Source: Nereocystis luetkeana (taxonomy: Eukaryota; Sar; Phaeophyceae; Laminariales; Laminariaceae). Taken from it: DNA of 64,000 nucleotides. Numbering within the stretch: the stretch's first letter is position 1; each line of letters opens with the position of its first letter. The stretch is from NCBI GenBank assembly GCA_031213475.1, contig JARUPZ010000013.1:4382739-4446738 (forward strand), read 5' to 3'. A model generated the notes under the pieces. That model did no database searches. It was not told the DNA's origin and worked only from the letters and a program-made list of their open reading frames with translations. The position numbers and the translations under genes are program-made. Shown piece after piece: positions 25,801 to 40,800 of this stretch.

Positions 25801-28800
25801 ATCCGTGGGCCAGCAGCGGCTTACTACGGTACTGCAGCCGGAGCAATAGGGTCGTAATCCATTTTTCGTTTTGCGCGGGTCTACTGCACGGACCCGGCGT
25901 AAGGATCGCTTCGAAGGACCGTGCACCGGCGATAGTTCGCGCCGTGCTCCCCCCATATAAAACGAGGGATGCCCACAAAGCGCGGGCGTGCTCGATCGAC
26001 CACATGCGCATTACACGATCGAAACAGTGGCCGTCGGAGCCGCGACGAGGCGGAGAATGCGCCGGCAACGAGTAGCCAATCACACGGTTCGATCGGGTTG
26101 AGTCGCGGACAGGTAGCGGATCAGCACGCTCGCGGCTCTTCCTGCAGGGGAGTTGCTCAGTGCTCAGTCGACCGCTGACCGAACTCATGGTACGGACCTG
26201 GCATACAGAAAAAAGCCAACCTTGGTAAGGAACATCTCGATTCACACGGCAAACAGGAACTGCTGTACAAGCTTGCCGACTTTTGCACGGACCTGACGAG
26301 ACACTACCGCGGCATCGTGGGCGACGTCGCCCGGCGACGTCGCCAGAGCCCTGGGCGGGTCTCTGATAGCCCCATCGGTAGGTGGGACCCAAATACATCG
26401 GTATTTTTGTGACGTCAAAGATTTTGGTGCAATTGATAAACTGGTCACGATAGGTACCACATGAGTCCCGGTGAAGGCAGTGCCCCACCAGGTGGTGTCT
26501 GGAGCGCGCCCTACAGTATGGTAAACCGCAGCAGCGCCTCCGGGCACTTACCGGTCATTTGGGATATTGTTTTTGTGAAGACGCAAGACGTCGGAAATGT
26601 CTCGTGATGAAAAAAGCGGCCGCGCACAAAATCCCGAATCAAAGGGTGTGGCCGCTGGGAGCGATCGTCGCTCAGCAAGGCTCGGATAATTAACGACTTC
26701 TCCTTCGAGATGCACAAGAGCAATGGAGAAGGAGGATTGAACGCAGACACCAACTCGCGGACAGCTTGCCTCCGTGCCTGTGCGACAAGGCGCTTCCCAA
26801 ATCCCTCGCGGTATTAGCCAGCCTGAGAAAGAAATGCCCGACGAAGCGCACCTTGACGAGAAAGGCTGGCGGGTTTGACGCCTTTCGTTCAACGTTAGAT
26901 TAGACCCCGACGGAGCTCACAATTTCTGCTACGCGGTAGGGGAATTCGGTGGTCATCGATTTCCGTCTGACGTTCGGGTGGTCAGGATCGCCGGGTTTCT
27001 GGGGCGTGGGGTCGGCAGCCGCTGAACACGCTCACTATAACACCACGGCAGTGTCGGTCCGGATATTGATAGAGGGAACAGCCATGATGGCTGGTAGACA
27101 GGTGGGAAGGAGACCCAACGACAGTACCCGCCGACGCAAATGCTTCGAGAGACTCTTAGGGGGGATCCCTCCTTCGCTACCGCATACGTAGGACGATTAC
27201 TCGCTAGCTAAGGTGCAGCATTCGGGCGTAGACTCGTCCGCGATACTCGCCTCTACGTCACTAGCCTCCGATCACGTACGTTTCTGCGGGCCGGGCGAGG
27301 CAGGCGCCACGCCGATCCTGGCGCCAAAAAAGAGTGCAGATGTGGGACTCCCCGATTGATGCGCTGGGATTCACCATAAACTCGCACACTATGAGAAAAA
27401 CAAACTTGACTAGTGAAAAAAACGAAGCGTTCAGAGCCTGTTGTTCGACCGTTGGCCTACACGCAGACCACATGCCAAGGCAAGGGACCTCCGGAGTATG
27501 GCGGGGACGCTCTGGAACCTGACACACGTGGTACGCGCCGGCAGGTATTTCGTGTGGAGACTGTTGAGGCTCACGGTGCTGCGTGATGAGCGAACCCCTA
27601 TGAACCAGCACAGCGTGAGACTAGGCAGGGGGTTCCACACCGACCTCCTCTGGTGGAAGCGGGCGATAAACCGCAAGCTTGTACAAGGTAAGGAAGGCAA
27701 TGAATGCGTCCTGTTACATCGCGCTAAACCGACCGGCCAATCGGCACTGACCTATCCGATGCCAGTTTCGAAGCGGTCGGTGGGTACTGCGTCGAGAAAA
27801 AGGCTTACTTTGAGATACGGCCTATCGCCCGCACAAACGGCAGACACGAAACGGAAGGCCGAACGACGCGAAACTTGTACCATCGCGACCAACTTGCTAG
27901 AACTGCTGGGGATGGTAGTGACAGCGTGGGTACTCCTTGATTTGACAGGGGACAGCACCTGTGTCGGTAGGAGATCCGATCGCGATACTTGGCGATCACG
28001 TGACCGCCGTCGCGTGGGTTCATAGGTGCTCATGTGGACCTATGAGAATGGTCGATCGCCTCGAAGTTAAGGACGCGTGAAGCCACGTTGCCGAGCACAC
28101 ACCCGGCGTGCAAAACACCTTAGAGGATGGCATATCGCGCTGGCCCCGAGCCGAGCTGACAGAAAAAGTTCAACGAGATGGCCGTTGTAGTAACGACTGG
28201 GCGGGGAAAGATAGCAGGCGCCAGGAGTTGAAGATTTTTGACGTCGTGATCGGAACCAAGAACGATTCTGACGGGAGTAACGATCGGCTGTGGGGCGTTT
28301 TGGTCAACGGACGGAACTCGGTTTGAGTTTGCGTCCGTGGCGCCCAACGGGCACCACACTGCACCCCCCCCTCGTCCCCCCCGTTCACCCATTTCGAACC
28401 GGTGGCATCCACAGGAACAGTGCAAAGAACGATGGACGACAAGACGCAGGTGGCGCGTCTGGGGAAGACGCTGGCGCTGGGGTCGGTTGGGGAAAGAAGG
28501 AAAGCGCAGTGCAAGGGGCCCTGGCTGCAACATATTCCCGACAAACCTAACCTTCGTAGTGCTTTCGGAATTGATGGCGTTCATGGCGAGTCCTTGCAAC
28601 GTGCGCAACAACCAGCAGTCCCCCGAGAGGGGGTATCTTGCCGCTACCAAGGTCTTCCACAAGATGCGTGCAGGGTGGGAACCGCCCGCCTCGCACTGCA
28701 TGGTGGTTGCCGGAAGAAAGGGGATTGACCGCGTGCACGGTGCGTCGCAGAAATTCGCGCAGGTTAAGTTGCCACTGATCTGAGCAATTTTAGCCCGCAT

Positions 28801-31800
28801 TAGGCAAGTAATCACAAGCATGATAGACGGAGGGAACGTCATGTGGTTGGGTCTTGCGTTGTCGCACTTTCTTCTCTGTCGCGCGTCGGAGTTGTGGGCT
28901 GACGCGAACGGAAACGCGCACCCCGAGTTTTGTCTGACGCAAAAACCGTCGCACCACCTTCCAAAGGGGAGTACAGGTCGCTATCGAGAACGGATCGATC
29001 GCGGACTCTGTACAGGTGCGGTTCGTGGCGTCGCAGACCGGTCAGAAGAGGGCGGGGTGCACCGTCACGTTTACTTGGGTGGCAAAAGCGGGCGACTCCG
29101 GGAGGGAGGGGTCCGGTGGGGGCTTTCGAGGTGCTGCTGGACCTCCTCGCCGTCCACCAGCTGCTTCCGGGAGGATCACGCTTGGCGGTTGGCTGTACGC
29201 CACACGGGTGGAAACCGTTCACGCGGAGGGAGACCGTAGCAGCGTTGAGACTCATGTTCGAGAGTAGCGGTAGCGACCCGGTACCGTACGCATTGCACTC
29301 GGGGAGGAGCGGGCGTGCAACCCAGCTGGCTGCGCAAGGGGTGGCCAGAGCTGCTATTTCAGCGCGCAGGCAGATGGAAGTCGCGAGGATTCATGACGGA
29401 CGTGCGGGTGGCCGGGGAAGGGGGCAGAATCCGTCTCCGTTGCACTCGCGCTATCGGGGTATAATCGATGACGGGCTAACGTACGAGTAACGATGGCCGT
29501 ACGACTAATGCTCAGGCTGGCCTTATGGTGTGATATGTTACTTAGCCCCGCAGGGGAAGGCGCGGGGCATAATCTGCGGGTTAGTCTGTCTCATTATTCT
29601 TCGCGGGTTTTCGTAGTGGAAACAAAAATAACGGGGACCCCACGACGGGCCCAGGTATGTAATGGCGGGTTGCCACATCACTCGTAGGCGTATTTAGCAT
29701 GTCGGCGAACGTGCCTTGCCTCCAGCGAAAAACCCATGCGATAATTCTGGAGCTCTTAACAAACTGTAGGTTTCCGTAGGAAACTGGCGTTTGTGGGGCG
29801 GGTTGAATTGGAGTAGCGGAATAGTTTGAAACATGCCGAAGTACGCGTTCGACGCACGCGTCCGGTCGTCAGTCGGCGTACGACAGCGGAGGCAGCGGGA
29901 GCTACGAGCACGTCGGAGCGGAGGCAGCGGGAGCTACGAGCACGTCGGAGCGGACGCGGGAGGGAGCTGGCTCTTTAGTCGCCGCTGGTCCGGGTATCAC
30001 GGCATCGCAACCTTCGCGCGGTAGAAGACGGCGAGACTACTTTGATCGATTGACTTTCCCCCCCGCCCGCCCCATCGCTCAAGGGAGGGAAAGGGTCAGA
30101 TTGCAACAAGTTGGTGTAATTGTTGAGATGTATGTACAGTAGTTGAAGGAGGTCATAATAAATTAGAGTGTTGTGAGATGTTACTTAGCCCCTCAGGGGA
30201 AGGCGCGTGGCATAAGCTCCGGATTAGCCAGTCTCATGAATCTCTGGGTTTTCGTAGAGGGTGAAAATTAACGGGGACCCCACGACGGGTCTAGGTGTTT
30301 GGTGGGGGGCTGCCACATCACTGGCAGGCCTGTTTAGCACGTCGGCGAACGTGCCTTGCCTGCAGTAGAAATGCTAATCCGAGAATTTGTCAGCTATAAT
30401 ACATCGTGACATGTGTCGTGTCTCGAAACAAGCCTGATCAAGGCACCACGCAACCCACGCTCACCAACGGTATGCGAAAACCGGTAAAGAGCCATGGCAG
30501 AATCTGCCTCGTACGCCGCTTGTTGATAACGGGCGGCTACCCAAAGACACCGCTGGGCGCGGGCTCACGAGCACGTGTTGGCCTCGCATTTTCCAACAAC
30601 AAAAAATCTGAGAATGTCACAAGGGCAGACGGCCTGCGAGATGGAATCTCGCCGACCGGGCTGGGTCAGGCTTCGGCCCGTGATCCGAGCATATCACGGG
30701 TCGGGCCAGGCGCGGTCGGCCCGGCTCAGCCTGGCCTCGCCCCCCTCACGAGAGTTGGATCCACCCTAAAATAAACGATGGATTTGAAATGTCGGATTTT
30801 TTACAATGTCAAAATGTCACGAAAAGTGACTTTTTTCAGCCTTTTTCGTTGGAATTGAAATTTCACGGATCGTGACAAACAAGTCATGCCAAAAAGTCAC
30901 GAGTCGTGTTTTTTTCTGGTTCGTTAAGAACGGCCCTCAATGTGAGTAACGCACACAGCTTCCATCCCCAGCTAAGGCCGACTCAGAACACAACATTTTG
31001 TATATCAAATTCTGACTCTGTGGTCACTTTGCGCTTAAGAAACAAGCACAAAAAACACGAGAGTTAGAACTGAAATGTCACGGATCGTGACAAAAAAAGT
31101 CATGCGAAAAAGTCGCGAATTGTGTTTTTTTTCTGGTTCGTTAAGAACGCCCCAGAATGTGAAAAGCGTAGTCAACGAGTAGTCGCGATGGTCGTTTCCA
31201 CTCTCATCGTGGTTGCCGCAGGACTGCATGCGTACTTCGAAGAGTACGTCGCCGAAACCGAACGACTCCTGAGAGCGAATACCGACCAGAGGGAAGTTTA
31301 CAAGCACCTGATAGGCGTTTTACGATAGAGGTTCCCCCTAATGTTTCTGAGGCTCCTCACTTAAGGAGCTCCACACCTCACCCGAAAACGTGCTTCAGCA
31401 AAAATCAAGCTGCATCCCGATGAATAATCTCATACCTCAAGTATACTAAGACGTCATTTTTCGAAGCAAGATTGGCATTCCGACAGTGTGGGGTTAAGGA
31501 ACCCCGCCATTCAGCAAGCGTTTTAGCGTAAATGTGCCATTACGGAAGACCATAGGGAAAAGAACCTGTGGTATACATGAAAACCTATATATTTAACAAT
31601 TTCTACTAACAATATTTGGTCTTATTAACCATGGTCCTCCGTAATACCTCTATCGCGGAACGCGTCCTGGAGAGTACGGTGGGATTGGGAAGGACCAAAG
31701 CGAGGAGTGGGAAGTTCATTAGGGACGAGGATGGCACGCTGGTGCGGGATACGGTGCGAATTCGTCGACGATGGTCGGGGTACTACCACGAACTCTTGAA

Positions 31801-34800
31801 CACGAACTCGCTGAACTCGATCCCAAGATCTTCAGTCTCTTCCCACCGCGACCGCTTAAACTGTCGCTCTGAGATGGACCATCCATGGACGAGATGGCGA
31901 AATCCCTTAAGGGCATGTCGAACTGGAAAACTGCTGGGCTAGATGGTCGCCCGGCCGAACTCCTCTCAAGAGGAGGGGGGGGTACCTCTTTAGGGAGGGG
32001 TACCTCTTTTTCGACCGTATCATTGAGGGCCCGACGTCTTAACGAGAAGCCGTTTTTTGTGATGATCGAATAGGAAAAAAATAATTCGATTTGATTTGAA
32101 TGGAATTTCGTTAACAAAATGCCTGTGGGTCCTGTCGAGGAACAACGTGTTAAAACAAAATCAAATAACGCACAAGGTTCAAGGAACTCCGGAGGGCAAC
32201 CAACGGGGCGAACGACGGCCCGCGTCCTCCCCTGGGCGCCGCCCCTAATCCCCACGAAGGAAGCAACGACGGGGATACAGCGATCGAATTTCTGAGCGAA
32301 GTATGACCTGGTCGGCTCGTGTGTTTCGCGAGGCAAGGAGGGATGAGAAACTGGGTCTGCGACGGCCTTGTAATTTGTTGAGGCGCCGAGGATGGTCTAC
32401 TCTGTGCTAGGCGCCGTCGGACCTCTCGCTCCGGCTGCTCCGGTGGCCCTGCCTCTCGGGAATGGTGGATCATACGTGTGAAGTAGTCGACGACGCGGCT
32501 CAAGCTTGCGTGGCTTGCTTCGGTTTCACAAACATGCCACCTCGAGTTGAACAACTCCCGTCCCAAAAGACTTAATGTCGAATTCGTTTGTTTTCGTTTT
32601 ATTCGAATCAAGTGTCAAAATTCCTGCGTGGTGATTCGCTTTTCGACCAATCAAATGCAAATCAAATCAAACGAAAAAAATAGGGTTTGAGCCAAATTCA
32701 GGTATACCTGGCCACGTTTCGGTCAAAACCAAATCGATGCTATACAGAAACAATTACAAAACACACCCCAGGAGCACTGCTCCCGGCCATACGGACATCG
32801 TAACTGAGTCTGACTCGAAAGGGCCAAAGATATACCTGACTTTTCCTACTCTGTCTAGCTTTCAACTGATTGAGGCCAACTTTAAACCATTGAGAGAAGC
32901 CATAGGTGCACTCTATTTTTTCTCCGTATGATCTACCCTCCCTCGGTTGAAATTCTTCTGTATTGACCTATAAACTGCCTGGTATGTAGTCGTACATCGT
33001 ACGTAAACGTACTTAAATGCATACGGTGGTTTCCCTTGTTCTTTTTCAGGGTGTGCGATGTGCTTCAGTTAGTTGTTGTTATGTGTACTCTGTTGTTTTC
33101 TATGGTCACTGCAGTCTCTACAGTACCATGCACACACGGCAGTTCGTCTGCACCACCCCGCGTTGAGGTGGTCTCAGGTTTGGTTCGGCAAGGTAACTTC
33201 GTGCCGAGCAGGCGATTCCGCGAGGACGGTCCAGAAGCTTTAGAGCTGCCAACGGGGGGGGGGGGGCGTCAGAGTAAATACTCTTGGTGCTCCCGCCTTG
33301 GCGAAACAAATGAAGCCTAATAATATGAATAATGATTCTTTGCAGGTCCTCGCGTGGCCTGTAGTACCTGCACCCTAAAGAAAAGAAAACGTTTCAGATA
33401 TTGTAGGCCACGTGGCTTTAGAGGCGTTCTTTTTTACCGGATTTTCATGGACACAAACACCGCTCGTGGCGCGCGTTTTTTACTTAGTTTCAGCACGTAC
33501 CTGATTTTGGCATTTACCCCAAACAATGTTGGCGGGGTCTCATAAAAAAAACTTTCTCGTTAAGATGGGCCCTGATAGTCGGAGCTGGATAAGTTGGTTG
33601 AAGGTCGAACTGACCCTCGCGACATTCGTTGACGAGACGTTTCATCGGATATAAAAAGCTCCAACTCTCGGTATTTATTAAATAGGAGTTATTTAGGTAT
33701 TTGTCTCTTCAGCGCAAAGTTACCACTGATTCGGACTTTGATATACAACATGTGTGTGTGTTCTCCACGGTAAACCGTTCTTCTTACCCTTCAACATCCA
33801 GCGCAACCAGTGTCCGTGCCGATTCTTCAATCCTATTATTAATAATAGAAGATATACAAGCTCTGTGGGCACAAAGCTACACCACAGATATCCGTTCCCA
33901 CGTACCCGGTATGCAGTAAGCACAGCAGTGGGTAATGCATTGCCATGTCATGATGCTGGATACGACAGGCCCGGCATACACATGTTGTCTGAGTCAGTGA
34001 CCTACAGCCTAGTTTTGTGGACACTGGTTGTGCTGTTACAGTGTCAACAAAAAAGAACGGTTTAACCCTTTGAGGGCTGCAGTCCCGTTTTGGGGACAAA
34101 TTAGTTACCAGGTATAAATTGACTGGTTTAGCCCCAAAACGGGACTGCAGCCCTAAAAGGGTTGACCCATTCATTGTGATTGTGTAATATTAATATTACG
34201 GGTGACCATTATATCGTAAATAGAAGCAAATATTGTTGGTCAAAATAGGTACATACCTGGCACCTGGCATATGTTTTTTGTGTGTAACATAGGTCCTATT
34301 AACTATGCCCCCTCGTAATAGTCTCTCTTTGTCCACTACCTGGTCAAAGGGTTAATCCATGTAAATAAAACACACATCTTTAACATTGTTGATGTTCAAT
34401 GACGCCTCAGATTAACTACGTATGGGGGGGTTATTTATTTTCTGAAATCGGGGGGAATACCAGGTATACGTACTTATGTGAGCAAAAAGAGACGAGAGAA
34501 AGGACAGGAGAGGTTCAGGTGTTTTGGGGTCACACATCAAAGCAACTGACGCCAAGTCAAATCCCAAGGAGAATAACCTACCGTATGCATATTGTACTTA
34601 CGCGCGCAGTGTTGTAAATCGCGTGTTGCGATCATGATTTGATCGCGATTTCTGGTTCTCATGATCGCAGTTTATTTTTGAATTGACCCGCGATCACAAA
34701 TAATTACAGTGGAGGTCCCTCAATAAGGCGGAGTAAGGCGGTATCCCGATGCAAGACGGTCAAAAACGCTGGGCACGACTCGAACTACCGACTTACTGCG

Positions 34801-37800
34801 AGGATGGTTCCTCAATAGGGCAGTCTATCGCCTTGCTGAGGGCGGTCTAGACCTCCACATCTGCACAGACACCCTCCACCAGCTCTCGCACAGCAAGGCG
34901 TACCGCCCCAGCAGGACACACCAGTACATGCCACCCCACCAGGACACAACCCTACCGATCGAGCAGTAGAGGCGCACGATGCCCCTGCAGCAGGTGACCT
35001 GTGCACTACACCCAAGCCTCACACCAGAGGTCATGCTTGTAACAGTGGAGGAAGTGGTGGCCGGCTTCACGGCTTTTGTGTCGAGGTGGAGGAACCGGAC
35101 GGTGACAACGCAATGCGCTGCATCTGTCACGCGTGCGCTACTGCCAAGCCCTCCGCGAAAGATGGCGCGAAAGCCCCCGCGGGCAAGCGCTAAGGTACAG
35201 ACAATGAGGCCCGTGGGGCGGGACCGTGGAAGAGTGCAACATTTGGTTCAGGAAATTATGCTAAAAGCACGTCTCGCGCGCGGCTTACTCTGGACCAAAA
35301 GGTTGAAGTCTGCAACTGCTTGACCAGGCAGATACTTTCAACCCGATAGCAGGCCGTTCCAAGTGTGGCTTGCGCACGGTTTCCCGTGTCCAGGAGGAGA
35401 GGCGACCCTCTACCACCCAGGTGCTGGGTCGAAGCCAAGACGCTGCCGCTGGAGATGGAGGCTGCCCTCACGGCAGCCCACGGGAGAGGCGTACCAGACA
35501 GTCCCGCGGACCCCGCGGTGGAGGGGCTGGAAAAAAACGCTCAACAACGTGCGCTCACGTGTGCGCCGGGCAGATGAACAGGGGTCGCCCTTCACTGACA
35601 CAGATACGTGGTCAATTTGTTGGCCAAACTTGAACATCATCCCGGGAGAATGCGCCGACGAGGCCGTCATCGGCACGGCTCAGGTTTGGGCGACAGCGGA
35701 GGACTAGGAGGACGTCCTCGAAGCTATGCGGTTGGATGCGGTGGACGAGATGATGGAGCAGTTGGAAGGCGCTGGCGTGGGGGGCGTGGACTCCACTGAT
35801 GATGACGAGGAGGGGGACGGCGACAATGAAATGACGGGGTGCGGGGGCACCGTGCCACCGCCTTGAGCTAACTTTTTTCTCGAGCTTCGGCCGCCTAGAG
35901 AGGGCAGCGGAGAAGGGCGGCAATGACAACGCCGCCTTCCACCTACGGAAGGCCAGGATGGCGCTCATCGAAGCGCGTGCGTCCAAGCCAGTGCGACCGG
36001 CGGACATGAGGATTTTTGTTTCCAGGTCAAAGGAGGGGACGGGGGTTAGCGCAGCAGATTTGTGCTGCATTGTTCCGGTGTGGCGTTCCTGTAGCAACGT
36101 GTAGGCAGTAGGCGGTGCTAAGAGTGGTCTCAGTACGGCACAAGAGTCAGTTGTTTTCAATCACATTGAAACCTATATTCTGTCATAACTCTGCCGTGAT
36201 AAAAATAAAATGTTTCCAGCAGGTCTTCAACCTTATCATGTACCATGTGTGTATGCATCGGCGCTCTCGCTACTCATGGTGGAGCCCATTTCCGTCCCTG
36301 TTCGTTGTCACCCGCAGCACTCCTTCGGCGTGCAGCACCCTGTACCTGGTAGGACACAACACACCAAAACAAGGCATTTCCCTCATTAAGGTGGTAGTCG
36401 CCTTGCTGAGGTAATCCCACACCCTCAGTAACGCTGTAACCGTCCGCACTAAGGCGACCATAGTGCTCTGGCATACCACCGCCTTATTGAGGGACCGCCA
36501 CTGTATCGTGATCCTACATCGCGATCTACGATTACGATAGTTCAATCAAGCCTCGCTCTCCAGAACAGAGACCCAGCAAGAGTGCTTGCCCTTAGCTGCT
36601 AGCCCACACGGTCCGCCGTCTGCAGCAGGCTTCACGGCCTGCAAGCCTCATCGTCGGTGGGAGATGGGGAGGTAGAGGGACGGGATGCTGTCTAGTTCCT
36701 CTGGGTGGGCGAAACGACGCAGCCTGTTCTTGCAAATACCGGCAGTGGAGACTGTCTCAGTGCCTCAGTCCCCGCATGCACCACGCCATCGATACGTAGT
36801 GTGTTCATCTTCGTGCATTGGTGCACGAATTTTGTGTCTGGTGGTTGTGTCGTTGTGACGAGTGAAGGGGTGTGGTGGTGGTCGTAGGCGGTGAGATAAT
36901 ACCGAGTACAGGGTCACGTATACAACAACCAACCCAAGAGGCCAACATCGCTTATGGAGCATGACTCACGGATGCCTACAGTATTTGTAGCTGTTGTTGC
37001 TGTTGTTTGCTGCTGTCGTTGTTGTTGTTGTTGTTGTTGTTGTTGTTGCTTTATATTGCGGGGGACGATAGTTAATAGGACCAAATATTGTGAGTAAACA
37101 TGATTAAATAAATAGGTGTTTTATGCATACCATAGGTCCTACCAGGTATTAACTATGGTCCCCCGTAATAGTTGCTGTTGTGTTGTTGTTATCGTTATGT
37201 TATTGTTCTCACAAAGATACAACACGAGTGAGTCTGTTTGCGGGATGGTCGTGGCTGGACGTGGATCTCAGACGCCCAAATATCCGTCGGTTTCGTTACT
37301 TCCGGGTACAGCAGTAGTATTAATAGTGCATTCCTGTGCGTGCACCTGTGTATTCAGCATAAACGTTTGACGAACCAATGGTTAGTGCGCCCCCTGCGCC
37401 GGGTGCTCCGCACGCCTTTGACTGCTGCGCTATAAAAGCTGGGTTCCTCCTGAAATGCACCGCTTTGTGCCTGGATACAGTTGAGTACCCCCACTTAAGA
37501 GAGGTGTGGTACAGGCCAAAAACAGCCCTCTCTTTGCTGGATTTCTCTCATATCCGAGGCGTTCTACGACAGGGGTTCACCCTAAATTTTCTGAGGCTCC
37601 TCGCTGAAGGAGGTCCATGCCACACCCGAAAACTGACTTCTGCAAAAATCAAACTGCATCGCGGCGAATAATTCCATGGCCCAAGTCTACCAAACGTTTT
37701 GTTTCAAAATCAAGATTGACGTTCCGACGATTTGGGATCATGGAACCCCGTCTTCAAGAAACAAAATAGCGGAAATGTGCTGCCTTTATCGTAGAACGGG

Positions 37801-40800
37801 TCATCCCGACTTCAGAGAGTTATCCTTCAAGTCGGATGCTCAGCGGAAACCACGACAGTTCATCACTACATGAGAGGCGGCCGGGTCGAGAGTGCGTTAG
37901 GGTGGAATTCGACTCCACTTAGAGTCATGAACGCATGGTGAAACAACTTGTCGATGCAACTCACACCCTGGAAAATAGACGATGGGCCCTGCAATAGCAA
38001 TATATTATATCGCTATGGGCGTGTCTACTGCCGTCGGTAGTGTCTATCAATTTACTATACCTGGTACAGTATACTTTCCCAGTGTAATGTCTGTCGCCGG
38101 TAGTGTCTATCGATTGGCCTACATCCCAATACATTGTCGTCGGTAGTATCGATTGAATATATGAATATATTCACATAGTCAATTGTCAACGGTAGTGGCT
38201 ACGAATATGGACTGGGTGTTCCACAATCTATTGTGGCAGGCGGTGTTTATCGATGGATCCCATCCCCAATCTTTTGTCACCGACAATACCAAGCGATGGA
38301 TACTCCCCACAATCTATTGTGGCAGGCAATGGCTACATATCGATTGTTTCCCTCTTCAAATCTGTCGTCTCCGACAACGCCCATCGGTGGGCACTGCTCA
38401 CCCTCTACCGTAGTCGGCAATGTATATCAGTCGACACACGTACAACGTACTCTGCTCAGCACAGCAAGATATCTATGGTGTGACAACAGCAATACTTGAC
38501 ATATGGCGACGACATCAGTAAAAGAAATGAATCCATGGTTATTTTGACGCCATGTGACACACGACAATGAATGGTATATCGTGACCACGTGTTCTCAGTT
38601 ACAGTAGGCCAACCAATAAAACAAGAAGCAAGGGCGTTTCGAAAGATAAGAAAATCGCACCCTGGACAATGGACAATTATAATAGTCCAAGTGTCTATTA
38701 ATAGCTTCCTGTTGCAATCGACTGTCTATTGTGGTCCCTAATTCCAGTTAATTGAAACGCATCGAGCTCTATTATCCAGACAAATTATATTAAATGACCC
38801 CTACCTGGCCCTATTCTCCAGACATGTCCACTTCATAATAGGCAGTCTCCGTAATCGATGGTCTGGACAATTCCAATTAGGAGACCTTCTCCTACTATTA
38901 ACGAATTGCCCGGCCAATTTGAATTAATAGACCATCTCCTACTAAATTGTCTCGGCAATTCCAATTGACAACCGTCTTCTGAATCAATTTGTCACGACAA
39001 CACCAATTTTTACACGCCCCCCCGAATCAATTGTTCGGACAATTCCAACTAATAGACAGTCTCCCAGATCAATTGGCCCGACAACTTCAATTTATACAGT
39101 ATCCACAATCAATTCTCCGGGCAACTTCAATTAGCAGACCGCCTTCTAAATCAATAGTTCGGGCAATTCCTATTAACAGGCGGTATTCAAAATCAAATAT
39201 CCGGACAATTTCAACCAATAATAATACTAAATCAGTTCTTCAGAGACTGCCAGTGGTAGGCAGTCTCCTGAATCAATTACCCGTATATTTCAAGATATCG
39301 GTGCACACGGATTCTTTTGTTTCGTGAAACGTTTTTTAGTGAAATACATCTGAACACACATGGCCTAGGCGGTATCAAAACGTCCCATCAGGTACGTACG
39401 GACATGAAATACAAAGCTAAAAGGTTGAGGTGTCCCGCCCTTGTCTGCTAATGCCTTGGGCAATAGACCTATCAATAGACTGTAGCCCCTACAGCAGAGT
39501 CACGAAGTTGTCTATTAATTGGAATTGTCCGGGCAAAGAGGTGTGGGGGGATCTATAGCCTCATTTCTTTTGTTTCGAATAGCCGCATCTTCGACCACCT
39601 TTTCCTGGTCTTTTGGGATGAACTTTGTCATCATCCTTCGACCATATTGTGGTCTGCATATACGACTACTCAGGGTGGGCTAATGTGATATGAGTCGAGT
39701 GCTCATGGACTGTAGTCAAAAACTGTCTAGCAATTGAAGTTGTTTAGACAATTGATCTCGGATACAGTCAAATAATTGGAATCATTCGTATAATTGATAT
39801 CGGGTACTGTCCAACAATTGGAATAGTCCTGACAAAAAAATATTGGAGACTCTCAATCGATCGAAATTGCCCCGACATTTGATTTCAGAGACTGCCCATT
39901 GATTGGAATTGTCTGAACAATTCATGTTTGGGGTTTTTCAATAGTTGGAATTGTCCAAACAAATGAGCGCGGAGACTGCCTGTTGATTGAAATTGTGCTA
40001 GCAAATGATTTCATGGGCAGTCTAAAGATTGGAATTGCTTGAACAATTGATTTACATTAATTGAGCTTGTCGGAGCAACTGCTTTGAGAGACCGCCCTTT
40101 AATTGGAATTGTCCGGACAATTTGGAATCGATCTACTAGAATTGTCATCACTACGAGTATCGAGTTTAAGAGGGCTTTGTTATTTGAAAGCCGGCAGCTA
40201 CTTGTAGAACTCCCGTTGATTTGGTCAGTACATAACTATACCATACTAATATTGTGAACTTCCCTGTAGACGCAATCATTTGCAAGGTTCTTTGCTGTGC
40301 CGTATTACGAGTAGCATCAATTCAATGGGGAGTCTCTATCCTCATACATACAATAAATAGGTACACGACCATGACATTTATCGAGCAATTGATTTTTTGC
40401 GCGGCATCTGCAGTTAATTGTGCGGACAGTTCCAACTACTTTCCGATCGCCGACGTTCGTTTGGGCAATTCCATTTAATTCCCCGCACCCGGAAGCAATT
40501 GTTTGGGCAATTCCATTTAACCCTTTTAGAACCGCACTCCCATATGTATGTGGGGACAAAACACTCTAAATATAAGTATTTGCCCCCAAAACAGGACTGG
40601 GGTCCTAAGAGGGTTACTTTGCAGCATCCGAAATCAATTGTTCAGACAAATCCAATCAAAAGGCAGTTCCCGAAATCGATTGTCAGGACAATTTCAGTTA
40701 TATAGGGCCAGCACCCGAAATCAATTTGCTGGATAATTCCAATTTATTAGCACTCTCCGCAATCAATTGTCTAGGCAATTCCAATTTATAGACAACTCTC

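Larger units (their letters stand above)
26150..30392 (+). mobile_element. Fossil Ngaro/DIRS-type retrotransposon
   Basis: Tyrosine-recombinase retrotransposon. The reverse transcriptase / RNase H region lies at about 26.2-28.0 kb; TFGWSGSPGFWG and LVxRAGRYF-like blocks are typical of the DIRS order. The tyrosine recombinase lies at about 28.4-29.45 kb and has the HSGRSGRATQLAAQG box. Two 215-bp direct repeats follow (29530-29745, 30175-30390), as in the split direct repeats of Ngaro elements. It is broken in many places (well over five) and looks old. Confidence 0.8.

Noticed and set aside
34979-35323. Transposase gene of the TA-flanked transposon
   Set aside because: No DDE/D or DNA-binding motif could be identified in this or neighbouring frames.
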